From Aldehydirespirator sp965117015 (GTDB lineage: Bacteria; Actinomycetota; Acidimicrobiia; Acidimicrobiales; Aldehydirespiratoraceae): DNA of 64,000 nucleotides. The stretch lies in assembly GCA_965117015.1 (NCBI GenBank), contig OZ220747.1, positions 2,852,001-2,916,000 on the forward strand, in the 5' to 3' direction. A program made the translations under genes and the position numbers. This document shows positions 16,954-25,061 of the stretch, one piece after another; position 1 is the stretch's first letter; each line of letters opens with the position of its first letter. Below the pieces are notes generated by a model. It was given only the letters and a program-made list of their open reading frames with translations. It had not been told where the DNA came from and ran no database searches.

Positions 16954-18341
16954 TTCGACGCCGCCTCGCTGGTTAGCAGGGCCCTGGCGTTCACGATGCG
17001 GGCAAAGTCCTCGCCCCGCGCTGCGTAGCCGGAGTAGCCGTCGAAGGAGGCGCAGGCAGGCGACAGGAGCACGGCTGCGCCCGGTTCGGCCGCGGTCGCG
17101 GCGAGTTCCACGGCTTCGGTCATGTCTTTGGCCGTCAATACGGGTCTGTCGGCCGCAAAGACCTCGGCCACCTCGCCGGCAGCCTCGCCGAAGGCCACTA
17201 CGCAGATCACCCGGTCGGCCGCGTCGCGCAGTTTCTGAAGGTCTAGGCCCTTGTTGCGGCCGCCGGCGATGAGCACCGCCGCCTCGAAGGAGCGCAGAGC
17301 CGCAACGGTGGCGTGGGGAGTCGTGGCCTTGGAGTCGTTGTAGAAGGTCACGCCATCGATGGTGGCGACCCGCTGAACGCGGTGGGCTCCGGGCTCGTAG
17401 GCGCGCAGCGCCTCGGCCACTCCTTCGGCGGTGGCGCCCACCAGGGTGGCGGTGGCCGCCGCGGCGAGCGAATTGGCGATGTCATGGGGCATGGACCGGC
17501 GCAGCTCGCCGACGCCCACGATCGGGCCGTCCGGTCCCGTCAGCACGCCGGTGTCGCGCCACCAGTCCGCCCTGCCCTCATCCGAGAACGTTGCTGCGGC
17601 CCGGTCGTCCCGCAGGTGGCTCATGACGGTGGGGTCCCGCCGGTTGGCCACCGCGGTCCCGGTAGGAGGCAGGCACTGCCACAGCCGGGCCTTGGCCGCC
17701 TCGTACGACGTGACATCGGCGTGCACGTCGAGATGGTCGGGCGCGAAGTTGAGCCAGCAGGCGGCGTCCGCCCCGAAGCAGCGGCTGTGGCTGAGACGGA
17801 ACGATGAGGCCTCGACCACGAACACCTCGACATCGGATCGCTCGACGGCGCTCACCAGCGGCAGATCGTTGTTGCCGGCCGCCACCGCGTCCACACCCGA
17901 ATACTCCAGCGCGGCCACGATCATCTCGGTGACCGTGGTCTTGCCGCTGGTTCCGGTGACGGCCGCGATGGGCCGGGAGTCCCACGCGCCGGCCAGGTCC
18001 AACTCGCTGGCGGTAGGCACGCCGCGGCTCCTAGCGACCGCCAGCACCGGGTGGTGCTCGGGCATGCCCGGCGTGGGGATCACCGCGCCCACCGATCGAA
18101 CCAGCTCGACCAGGCGCTGACGGTCGGGGGCGACCTCCAGGTCCAGCCCGCAGGACGCAGCGGCCGCCATCACCTCTTGACCTCCACCGTCATCGAAGAC
18201 GACGAGGTCGTGGCCTCGCGCCATCAGGGCCCGGGCCACCGCCTGGTTGGCCGCGCCGAACCCGGCCAGGAGCAGCGATGGCGGCACCTCGAACGGGTCG
18301 CTGGCCGCGGGCCTGCCCGCTCGGCCCACAGGCGGCCTCAT
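16950..18341 (-). CDS. murD: UDP-N-acetylmuramoylalanine-D-glutamate ligase MurD
   Basis: Mur ligase, 463 aa, adding D-Glu to UDP-MurNAc-L-Ala. The central ATP motif AVTGTSGKTTVTEMI lies near residue 120. LNFAPDHLDVH matches the MurD NLxxDHLD motif with small changes. C-terminal FYNDSKATTPHATVAAL and SPACASFDGYSGYAARGEDF are clearly MurD. The ATG at 18341 (MRPPVGRAG) overlaps the mraY stop; the upstream in-frame extension lies inside mraY and is unlikely. The N-terminal domain is a Rossmann fold (LLAGFGAANQAVA). Confidence 0.95.
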   Translation of the reverse strand: MRPPVGRAGRPAASDPFEVPPSLLLAGFGAANQAVARALMARGHDLVVFDDGGGQEVMAAAASCGLDLEVAPDRQRLVELVRSVGAVIPTPGMPEHHPVLAVARSRGVPTASELDLAGAWDSRPIAAVTGTSGKTTVTEMIVAALEYSGVDAVAAGNNDLPLVSAVERSDVEVFVVEASSFRLSHSRCFGADAACWLNFAPDHLDVHADVTSYEAAKARLWQCLPPTGTAVANRRDPTVMSHLRDDRAAATFSDEGRADWWRDTGVLTGPDGPIVGVGELRRSMPHDIANSLAAAATATLVGATAEGVAEALRAYEPGAHRVQRVATIDGVTFYNDSKATTPHATVAALRSFEAAVLIAGGRNKGLDLQKLRDAADRVICVVAFGEAAGEVAEVFAADRPVLTAKDMTEAVELAATAAEPGAAVLLSPACASFDGYSGYAARGEDFARIVNARALLTSEAASK

Positions 18342-19390
18342 GGTGTGAGCCTCGAGATGGAGTCGACTATGCCGGTGTTGACCGCATCGCCGTAGAACAG
18401 CCCGAGTCCGAGGCCGGTGCACAGGCCCGACAGGATCCACAGGCGCACGATGACGGTGGGCTCAGGCCAGCCTCTCAGCTCGAAGTGATGGTGCAGCGGC
18501 GCCATGCGGAAGAGGCGCCGGCCGAATCCCCTGAACGAGATGATCTGCAGTATCACCGACAGGGTCTCGATGACGAACAACCCACCGATTATGGGCAGCA
18601 GCAGTTGGGTGTTGGTGGCCAGGGCCAGGGCGGCCAGGCCGCTGCCCAGCGCCAGCGAGCCGGTGTCGCCCATGAAGATCCGTGCCGGCGCGGCGTTCCA
18701 CCACAGGAACCCGATGATGGCGCCCACCATGGCCGCGCTCACCACCGCCAGGTCCAGGGCGTGGGCCACCTTGTAGGAGTCGTAGTGGTCGAACTGCCAG
18801 AAGCCGATGAACATGAACGCGCCGTAACCGACCCCGCTGGCTCCCGCGGCCAGACCGTCGAGTCCGTCGGTCAGGTTCACTGCGTTGGTGGTCGCGATGA
18901 TGAGGAGGACGGCCCATATCGACCAACCCAGCCTCCCCAGCTCGAGGCCGGGGCTGTCGAAGCGGGTGAAGGAGAGGGTGGTGTGGGCCGACGTGAACTC
19001 GGTCATGGCCCATGCGAAGCCGATCGCGACGATGAGCAGCCCGATGATCTTTGTCTTCTTGTTGAGTCCGAGGTTGCGGGCCGCTACGACCTTGATCCAG
19101 TCGTCGAGCAGGCCGACGATGCTGCCCGCGATGATGGTGACCATCACGATGATGCCGGTCCGGGTGTAGATGCCGCCGAACACGTCGCTGACCACGTAGC
19201 CGGTGGTGGCCGCGAACACGACGGCGATGCCGCCCATCGTCGGCGTGCCCGACTTGAGCCGGTGCTCGGAGGGGCCGTCGTCGCGGATGGGCTGGCCGAT
19301 TCCGTAACGGACCAGCACGCGAATCAGGATCCAGCAGCCGAGCAGGGAGACGAACATTGCGATGCAGCCCGCGATCAGCAGCCGGATCAT
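18338..19390 (-). CDS. mraY: Phospho-N-acetylmuramoyl-pentapeptide-transferase MraY
   Basis: Integral membrane transferase, 350 aa, about ten helices, that attaches phospho-MurNAc-pentapeptide to undecaprenyl phosphate to give lipid I. Diagnostic motifs are KSGTPTMGGIAVV near residue 48, LLDDWIKV, NAVNLTDGLDGLAAG (catalytic Asp region) and MGDTGSLALGSGLA. HHHFELRGWPE near the C-terminus marks the substrate-binding histidines. It starts four bases inside the murE stop, so no murF lies between murE and mraY. Confidence 0.97.
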   Translation of the reverse strand: MIRLLIAGCIAMFVSLLGCWILIRVLVRYGIGQPIRDDGPSEHRLKSGTPTMGGIAVVFAATTGYVVSDVFGGIYTRTGIIVMVTIIAGSIVGLLDDWIKVVAARNLGLNKKTKIIGLLIVAIGFAWAMTEFTSAHTTLSFTRFDSPGLELGRLGWSIWAVLLIIATTNAVNLTDGLDGLAAGASGVGYGAFMFIGFWQFDHYDSYKVAHALDLAVVSAAMVGAIIGFLWWNAAPARIFMGDTGSLALGSGLAALALATNTQLLLPIIGGLFVIETLSVILQIISFRGFGRRLFRMAPLHHHFELRGWPEPTVIVRLWILSGLCTGLGLGLFYGDAVNTGIVDSISRLTP

Positions 19391-20844
19391 TGCTCGGCCT
19401 CCACTGGACGGTGGGCCCCCAGGCGCTCGAGTTCCTCGCTTACCACGTCCCGGTCATCGAAGGCGAGTCTGCGGTTCCCGATGATCTGGCTGCGCTCGTG
19501 GCCCTTGCCGGCGATGACCACCACATCGCCCTGTCGGGCCGTGGCGACGGCGTGGCGCAGGGCGTTGCGGCGGTCCGGGTCACTCAGGTCGGGGGCGCGG
19601 CTCATGCCTTCGATGATGTCGTCGATGATCTGTTGCGGGTCTTCCGAGCGCGGGTTGTCGCTCGTGATGATCACCCTGTCAGCCAGTCTCTCAGCGGTTG
19701 CGCCCATTTCCGGCCGCTTGGCCCGGTCCCTGTCGCCACCTGCGCCGAACACCACGGTGAGGCACCCGACGGTGAGGCTCCGGGCGGTCTGCAGCAACGC
19801 GGCGAGACCGTCAGGGGTATGGGCGTAGTCCACTATCACCGCGAAGTCCTGTCCGGCATCTACACCCTCGAATCGCCCCGCGACCGGTGCCGCTTCGGCC
19901 AGACCCGCCGCGACCTCTTCCGGGCTGAGGCCTAGCGACAACGCGATCTCGGCCGCGAGCACGGCATTGGCCCGGTTGAAGGCCCCCGCCAGGGGCAGGG
20001 TCACAACCTGATCGCGCCAGCGGAACACGCTGGAACGAGCGTCGGCCTCCAGGACATCGATGTCGCGCTGGTCCACCTTCACCAGCGGCATCTCCGATGG
20101 GACCACCTCGACCAGACGGCGTCCCCAACCGCTTGTGACGTCCACGATGGCGCTCTCGGCCAGCTCGCGGGTGAACAGCCGGGCCTTGACGCCGAAGTAG
20201 TCCTCCATCGAGCCGTGATAGTCGAGGTGGTCGTGGCCGAGGTTGGTGAACGCGGCCACTCCGAAGCGGCATCCGTCCACTCGGTGCTGGGCCAGGCCGT
20301 GGGAGGAGACTTCGACGACCGCGGCGCTCGCCCCGCGGTCCACCGACTCGGACAGGATGCGCTGCAGATCGGTGGCCTCGGGAGTGGTCAGGGTGCCGGT
20401 CAGGGTGCCGATCTCGACCGCGTCTCGCCCGGCGGCTCTCAGCAGGCCTGCGGCCAGCCGGACCGTGGTGGTCTTGCCGTTGGTGCCGGTGACGCCGGCC
20501 AGGTCGATGCGCTGGGAGGGATGTCGATGCACCGCGGCCGCAGCCGGTCCTAACGCCCGGCGGACCGACTCCACGAGCAGGCACGGCACCTTCGCCGGCA
20601 TCGGGCGCTCTACCAGCAGCGCCGTTGCCCCGGCGGCGACCGCATCGGCCGCGAAGTGGTGTCCGTCGCAGGCCGCGCCAGGGATGCACGCGAACAGGGC
20701 GCCGCCGGTGACACGCCGGCTGTCGTGCTCCACGTCGTCGACCCGGACCGACGCCGCGCCGGCGATGTCCTGTGAGCCCCCGGTGTCGCCTGGCGGGAGC
20801 AGGTCGGCCGGCAGCGATCGGGCCAGCTCGCCGAGGCTGGTCAC
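19387..20844 (-). CDS. murE: UDP-MurNAc-L-Ala-D-Glu:meso-diaminopimelate ligase MurE
   Basis: Mur ligase, 485 aa, adding the third stem-peptide residue. The ATP motif GVTGTNGKTTTVRLAAG lies near residue 115. AFTNLGHDHLDYHGSMEDY and the carbamylated-lysine region VKARLF are typical. The motif SDNPRSEDP near residue 410 is the DNPR signature of enzymes that select meso-diaminopimelate, so the wall is probably A1-gamma type. The downstream gene is mraY rather than murF. A 36-base gap separates it from ftsI. Confidence 0.95.
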   Translation of the reverse strand: MTSLGELARSLPADLLPPGDTGGSQDIAGAASVRVDDVEHDSRRVTGGALFACIPGAACDGHHFAADAVAAGATALLVERPMPAKVPCLLVESVRRALGPAAAAVHRHPSQRIDLAGVTGTNGKTTTVRLAAGLLRAAGRDAVEIGTLTGTLTTPEATDLQRILSESVDRGASAAVVEVSSHGLAQHRVDGCRFGVAAFTNLGHDHLDYHGSMEDYFGVKARLFTRELAESAIVDVTSGWGRRLVEVVPSEMPLVKVDQRDIDVLEADARSSVFRWRDQVVTLPLAGAFNRANAVLAAEIALSLGLSPEEVAAGLAEAAPVAGRFEGVDAGQDFAVIVDYAHTPDGLAALLQTARSLTVGCLTVVFGAGGDRDRAKRPEMGATAERLADRVIITSDNPRSEDPQQIIDDIIEGMSRAPDLSDPDRRNALRHAVATARQGDVVVIAGKGHERSQIIGNRRLAFDDRDVVSEELERLGAHRPVEAEQ

Positions 20845-20880
20845 GGCGTCGCCCCGCCGGTCATGTGCACGCCCCGCTGG

Positions 20881-22761
20881 TCATGTCTGCGACTCGCCGG
20901 TATCGGGCGACTGGTCGGCGAGCAGCGTCGGTGGCGGGGGCACTACGGCCGGGTCCGCCCGGCGGCGCTCGCCATCGACGGTGCTCAACTCGGCGGGGAC
21001 CCGCAGCTGGCGCAGGGCGTATTCGGCGATCCTTTTCACGGTCGGCGCGGCCAGTTTGCCTCCCGAGATGCGCTCGCCCTTGGGCTGGTCGATGATCACC
21101 AGCACCACCAGCGCCGGACCGTCGTCGTTGCTCACGATCCCCGCGAAGGTGGCGGTGTGATGGCGGCCGATCAGCTCGTTCCTCTCGTTGACGCACTCGT
21201 ACCCGATGTCGCAGGGCTGCCAGGCCGTGCCGGTCTTGCCGGCCATGGAGAAGCCCTCCACGTCGGCCTCTCGACCGGTGCCCACTTCAACGACCGACGT
21301 CAGCATCCTCATCAGGGTTGCTGCCACCTCGCGACTGAGGACCCGCACCGGTGCCGGCCCCTCCACGGGCCCGGCGTTGGCGCCGGCGTCGTCGACGATC
21401 AGCTTCAGCGGCACGCGCACACCGCCGTTGGCGATGGTGTTGTAGGCCTGGAGTATCTGCAGCGGGGTCGCGGCCAGTCCCTGGCCGATGGCCATGTTGG
21501 GAAGGCTGAGGCCGCTCCACTCGCTCAACCGAGGCAGGATCCCCTTGGACTCTCCCTTGAAGTCGAGGGCCGTGCGGGCCCCGAAGCCGAAGGAGCGCAT
21601 GGTCTGGTACATCCGCTCCTCGCCGGTCTGCAGCGCCATCTTGATGGTGCCGATGTTGGACGACCGGGCGACTATCTGCGTCGGTGTCCACTCCACGTCG
21701 GGATGGGTGGGGGTGTCCTCGAAGCGGTGCTCCCAGATGGTCAGGTACGACGGCACCTCGATGGTCACCTGCTCGGCCACTGCCCCGCTCGACAGCGCCG
21801 CGGCCGCCGTCACCGGCTTGAAGACCGAGCCGGGCTCGTAGCTCCACGTGGCGGCCAGGTTGTGCCGGGTGCAGTCGACGATGCCGTTGGAGCCCCTGGC
21901 CACATTGGCCATGGCAACGATCTCGCCCGTGGCCGGCAGCGCGACCAGGGCCACTCCTGATGAGGCCCCGGCGTCGGCGACGGCCTCGAGCAGCGTCGAC
22001 TCGGCCTGGTACTGGACGTTGCGGTCGAGGGTGACGGTGATGTCCCGCCCCTCGGCCGGCGCGGTCACCTCGTAGAGACCCCCCGGGATGGTGGTGCCGT
22101 CTACTCCGACCTCCTTCATCACCTGGCCCGGGGTGCCCGACAAGTGCTCGTCGTAGGTCTCCTCGATGCCGCTCATGCCCGCGTGGTCGATGTTGACCCG
22201 GCCGACCGCGGCCAGCGCGGAGCAGCCGCCGTTGGGATGCTCGCGCCGCGGTTCGGAGATGACCCTGATCCCCTCGATCCCGAGATCGCTGACCTGTTCG
22301 CCGACCTCAGCATCGACCTGGCGCGCCACATAGCGGAAGGCGCCGTCGCCCTGCAGCTTGTCGAGCAGCGCTTCCGGCTCGATGCCCATCACCTCGGAGA
22401 GCTCGGCGGCGGCCTGCTGGGGATCGGAGATGATGCGGGGGTCGGAAACCACGGTGGCCGCCGGCAGCGATAGGGCGATGGCCCGGCCGTTGCGATCGAA
22501 CACCGTCCCGCGGGGCGCGGGCACGACGATCTCGCCGAGGGGGTTCGACACCTCCTCCAGGACTCGCGGATCGGGCGTGGCCTGCACGTCGACAATGCGG
22601 TAGACGAGCCCCCCCACGGCGAGCGCCAGCACCACCAAGACGGTTACCACCCTGGGACGGGTGACGAGCGGCAGGGGTGCCGTGGGCCGAGCGGAGCCGG
22701 TCGAGCCTGAGCGACTGGGATGCCGCGCCGAGGCATCGAAACGCCGCCCGGGGGGCGTCAT
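20881..22761 (-). CDS. ftsI: Class B penicillin-binding protein FtsI (PBP3)
   Basis: Septal transpeptidase, 626 aa. One membrane helix at about 38-58 follows a basic tail. The pedestal/dimer domain occupies about 70-230 (RGTVFDRNGRAIAL at 84-97). The transpeptidase motifs are SVFK at 312-315, SSN at 367-369 and KTGT at 509-512. The C-terminal 35 residues are proline-rich and probably flexible; no PASTA domains are present. It lies downstream of the FtsL-like gene with a four-base overlap and would partner FtsW. Confidence 0.95.
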   Translation of the reverse strand: MTPPGRRFDASARHPSRSGSTGSARPTAPLPLVTRPRVVTVLVVLALAVGGLVYRIVDVQATPDPRVLEEVSNPLGEIVVPAPRGTVFDRNGRAIALSLPAATVVSDPRIISDPQQAAAELSEVMGIEPEALLDKLQGDGAFRYVARQVDAEVGEQVSDLGIEGIRVISEPRREHPNGGCSALAAVGRVNIDHAGMSGIEETYDEHLSGTPGQVMKEVGVDGTTIPGGLYEVTAPAEGRDITVTLDRNVQYQAESTLLEAVADAGASSGVALVALPATGEIVAMANVARGSNGIVDCTRHNLAATWSYEPGSVFKPVTAAAALSSGAVAEQVTIEVPSYLTIWEHRFEDTPTHPDVEWTPTQIVARSSNIGTIKMALQTGEERMYQTMRSFGFGARTALDFKGESKGILPRLSEWSGLSLPNMAIGQGLAATPLQILQAYNTIANGGVRVPLKLIVDDAGANAGPVEGPAPVRVLSREVAATLMRMLTSVVEVGTGREADVEGFSMAGKTGTAWQPCDIGYECVNERNELIGRHHTATFAGIVSNDDGPALVVLVIIDQPKGERISGGKLAAPTVKRIAEYALRQLRVPAELSTVDGERRRADPAVVPPPPTLLADQSPDTGESQT

Positions 22762-23252
22762 CCGGCCGTTTTCCCGAGTTCCGGGGCCTCTGGAGGCTGA
22801 GCAGCGGGCGGGGTCGGCGGCCAGCCCGAAGACTCGAGGTCGAAGGGATCCTCATCGGGCGGCGGAAGCTGGTCCGGACCGATCGGTGTGAGGACGGCCA
22901 ACTCGGCCGAGGGCACCAGTCCGGCGGAGTGGGCCTGATCGGCGAGGCCCTCCGGGGAGTCGAGGTAGGCGATATCCGCCTGCAGCTTGTCGATCCGCTC
23001 GTAGCGCTGCTGGTTGCGCTCGAGCAGATCGTCAAGGGTGGCTTGGTTCTCGACGAGGACCGCGTGCAGCGCGGCGAGAGCCAGGCAAACCCCGAACAGG
23101 CCCACGGCCAGCACCATGCTGATGCCGCCGATGGAGCGTCGGGCCCGGTCCGGTGAGCGGGCGACCTTGAGATCTGGTGACGGCTGCTCGGTCTTCCGAG
23201 CGGGCGTACCGGCGGTTCGCACAGAGGCGCTCCGCTGAGACTGCGGTGCCAT
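22758..23252 (-). CDS. ftsL: FtsL-like septum formation protein
   Basis: Bitopic protein of 164 aa in the ftsL position between rsmH and ftsI. A basic cytoplasmic tail (1-42) precedes one hydrophobic helix (about 44-66, SMVLAVGLFGVCLALAALHA). A short coiled coil follows (NQATLDDLLERNQQRYERIDKLQADIAYLDS). The C-terminal third is acidic and proline-rich. Sequence similarity in FtsL is always weak, so the call rests on position, topology and the coiled coil. Its start overlaps the rsmH stop by one base (TGATG). Confidence 0.8.
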   Translation of the reverse strand: MAPQSQRSASVRTAGTPARKTEQPSPDLKVARSPDRARRSIGGISMVLAVGLFGVCLALAALHAVLVENQATLDDLLERNQQRYERIDKLQADIAYLDSPEGLADQAHSAGLVPSAELAVLTPIGPDQLPPPDEDPFDLESSGWPPTPPAAQPPEAPELGKTAG

Positions 23253-24208
23253 CAGTCATCCCTTGACAAACGTTCCACCGCTCGCAGTCGTGCCGCGCTC
23301 GCCCTGCGGTTGCTGGCCTTCTCCGATTCGGCAGGGGTGCGGGCCCGGCGTCCCAGCAGCCGCACGATGGCTGCCGAACCGGGCGGTGGCGGCAGGCCGG
23401 GCCGCGGCGGCGGGACCTCGCCCGCGGATCGCCGGAAGACGGACTTCACGATCCGGTCCTCTCCGGAGTGGTAGGAGAGCACCGCGCAGCGCCCGGAGCC
23501 GGCAAGCCGCTCGATGGCGCCGGTCAGGGCGGTCTCGAGGATCTCCAACTCGCGGTTCACCTCGATGCGCAGGGCCTGGAAGGTGCGCCGGGCGGGATGG
23601 ACGCGACGGCGACCGGCGGCGGGCACGGCCTCGGCCACGACCCGGGCCAGCTGGGTGGTGGTGGCGAAGGGTCTGCCGGCGACGATGGCGGCCGCGATGC
23701 GACGGCACTGACGCTCATCGGCGTTGCGGCGAAGGATCGAGGCGAGCATCCGCTCGTCGGCGTGATTGACGATGTCTGCCGCGGTCATGCCGGTGGAGGG
23801 GTCCATCCGCATGTCGAGGGGGCCGTCGAGACGGTAGCTGAAGCCGCGTTCGGGCCGGTCCAGTTGGGCCGAGCTGACCCCGAGGTCGAACAGGCAGGCT
23901 GAGATCTCACCGACGCCGATCTCGTCCAGCACATCGCCGAGAGCATCGAAGCGGGCGTGACGCAGGACGACCCTGTCGCCGTGGCCGGCGAGCCGGTCGG
24001 CGGAGGCTCTCAGCGCGTCGGGGTCGCGGTCGAGCCCGAGTAGCCGCAGGTGCGGGGCCTGGGCGAGAAGAGCGTCGGCATGGCCGCCTCCTCCCACGGT
24101 GGCGTCGACGACGAGGCCTTCGGGCACCTCGGCCAGTACCTCCACCACCTCGCGGCGCATGACCGGTTGGTGGTAGGCACCGGCGCTCTCTCCGGTGCCG
24201 GCCGTCAT
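23252..24208 (-). CDS. rsmH: 16S rRNA (cytosine1402-N4)-methyltransferase RsmH (MraW)
   Basis: SAM-dependent methyltransferase of the ribosomal decoding site, 318 aa. Motif I is VVDATVGGGGHADALL near residue 30. LFDLGVSSAQLDRPERGFSYRLDGPLDMRMD is the family hallmark. The C-terminal block ARRTFQALRIEVNREL and LSYHSGEDRIVK is conserved. The ATG at 24208 (MTAGTGESAGAYHQPV) fits the family; a longer open frame upstream covers the inverted repeat and is unlikely to be translated. Confidence 0.95.
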   Translation of the reverse strand: MTAGTGESAGAYHQPVMRREVVEVLAEVPEGLVVDATVGGGGHADALLAQAPHLRLLGLDRDPDALRASADRLAGHGDRVVLRHARFDALGDVLDEIGVGEISACLFDLGVSSAQLDRPERGFSYRLDGPLDMRMDPSTGMTAADIVNHADERMLASILRRNADERQCRRIAAAIVAGRPFATTTQLARVVAEAVPAAGRRRVHPARRTFQALRIEVNRELEILETALTGAIERLAGSGRCAVLSYHSGEDRIVKSVFRRSAGEVPPPRPGLPPPPGSAAIVRLLGRRARTPAESEKASNRRASAARLRAVERLSRDD

Positions 24209-24236
24209 GTCGGGCGGGACGGCTGGATCGGCCGGT

Positions 24237-24361
24237 GCCCGGTCATCTGCAGTTCCCCGACCGACGGCGCACGTCGGGATTTCTCCCCCGATCGAGCTAA
24301 TGGCAAGCGGGCGGAGTACGGGTCTTCCATCTGCCAATCGGGGAACTGCACATGACCGGGC
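24237..24361 (-). repeat. 24-bp inverted repeat with 77-bp spacer between mraZ and rsmH
   Basis: Left arm 24237-24260 and right arm 24338-24361 are reverse complements over 24 bases with one mismatch near the middle (GCCCGGTCATNTGCAGTTCC is the shared core). The spacer contains a small extra hairpin (CCGAC and GTCGG). It fills much of the 265-bp mraZ-rsmH gap. The remainder of the gap (24362-24473) is G/T-rich on the plus strand with nothing recognisable. Confidence 0.85.
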
Positions 24362-24473
24362 AGCCCTTCGGTGACTGCTGCGGTCCGGGTGGTTGGTTTG
24401 GTCTTGGGTTGGGTGCGGGAGGTTGGGTCGGTGTCGGGGGCTGAGGTGGGCCTGCTGGAGCGGGAGCCGGCGT

Positions 24474-24923
24474 TCAGGCACTGGCGATTCCCCTTCCGTG
24501 CGTGATGGCGTCGGCGAGGCGCTCGGGGCCCACGGACTGGACCTCGGCCCAGCGGTCGGGGTTCCAGACCTCGATGCGGCGGATCATGCCGGTGACGATC
24601 ACCTTGCGCTCGAGTCCGGCGGCGTCCCGCAGGTGGGGCAGGATCCTCATGCGTCCCTGGGCGTCCGGAACCACGAAGTCGGCCTGGGCCGCGAAGCTCC
24701 GCAGCGCGTTGATGTCCACCTGCTCGCCGCCCACCTGCGTCCGGAGCTGCTCGGCGGTCTCGGCGAACTCGTCGACCGGCAGGATGCCCACACAGGAGTC
24801 GAGCGCGGTGATGTAGGCGCCGCCGGCCAGGTGGCTCCGGAACCCCGACGGCAGGATCAGCCGGCCCTTGCCATCCAGGGTGTGCTCGTGGACGCCGACG
24901 AATAGGGTGCGATGGCCGGTCAT
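24474..24923 (-). CDS. mraZ: Transcriptional regulator MraZ
   Basis: First gene of the dcw block, 149 aa. It has two AbrB-like SpoVT/MraZ repeats: residues 9-55 (HEHTLDGKGRLILPSGFR) and 80-125 (FVVPDAQGRMRILPHLRDAAGL). MraZ proteins form ring oligomers that bind 10-bp-spaced repeats upstream of their own gene. Such repeats are visible here over the promoter. The ATG at 24923 is the only good start. A 265-bp gap with a long inverted repeat separates it from rsmH. Confidence 0.96.
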   Translation of the reverse strand: MTGHRTLFVGVHEHTLDGKGRLILPSGFRSHLAGGAYITALDSCVGILPVDEFAETAEQLRTQVGGEQVDINALRSFAAQADFVVPDAQGRMRILPHLRDAAGLERKVIVTGMIRRIEVWNPDRWAEVQSVGPERLADAITHGRGIASA

Positions 24924-24956
24924 GGTTGACGCTCACGCCCTCGGCCCGAGTCCGGT

Positions 24957-25006
24957 CGCTCCCAAATACTCCACAGCCAACCACTGTACTCCCTTTCGCA
25001 CCCCCA
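24957..25006 (-). promoter_or_regulatory. Five 10-bp-phased KGG repeats, candidate MraZ operator
   Basis: Read on the minus strand in blocks of ten (TGGGGGTGCG, AAAGGGAGTA, CAGTGGTTGG, CTGTGGAGTA, TTTGGGAGCG), every block has GG at positions 5-6. Position 4 is G or T, and four of five have G at position 8. E. coli MraZ binds TGGGN repeats with the same 10-bp period. The array overlaps the predicted promoter, consistent with autorepression. Confidence 0.55.
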
Positions 25007-25011
25007 CGCAA
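24983..25011 (-). promoter_or_regulatory. Putative mraZ / dcw promoter
   Basis: On the minus strand TTGCGT (25011-25006) and TACAGT (24988-24983) are separated by 17 bases, a sigma-70-type arrangement. The start point would be near 24976, about 53 bases ahead of mraZ. It directly follows the terminator hairpin of the previous gene. Confidence 0.5.
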
Positions 25012-25016
25012 GTCAA

Positions 25017-25034
25017 GCGCGACAGAAGTCGCGC
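25017..25034 (-). terminator. Hairpin after the LplA-family gene
   Basis: A perfect 7-bp stem (GCGCGAC and GTCGCGC) with a 4-base loop lies between the end of the LplA-family gene and the mraZ promoter. On the minus strand it is followed by TTGACTT. It probably insulates dcw transcription from the upstream operon. Confidence 0.6.
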
Positions 25035-25061
25035 CTGAGAACCTGCGCACTTGCGAGGCTG

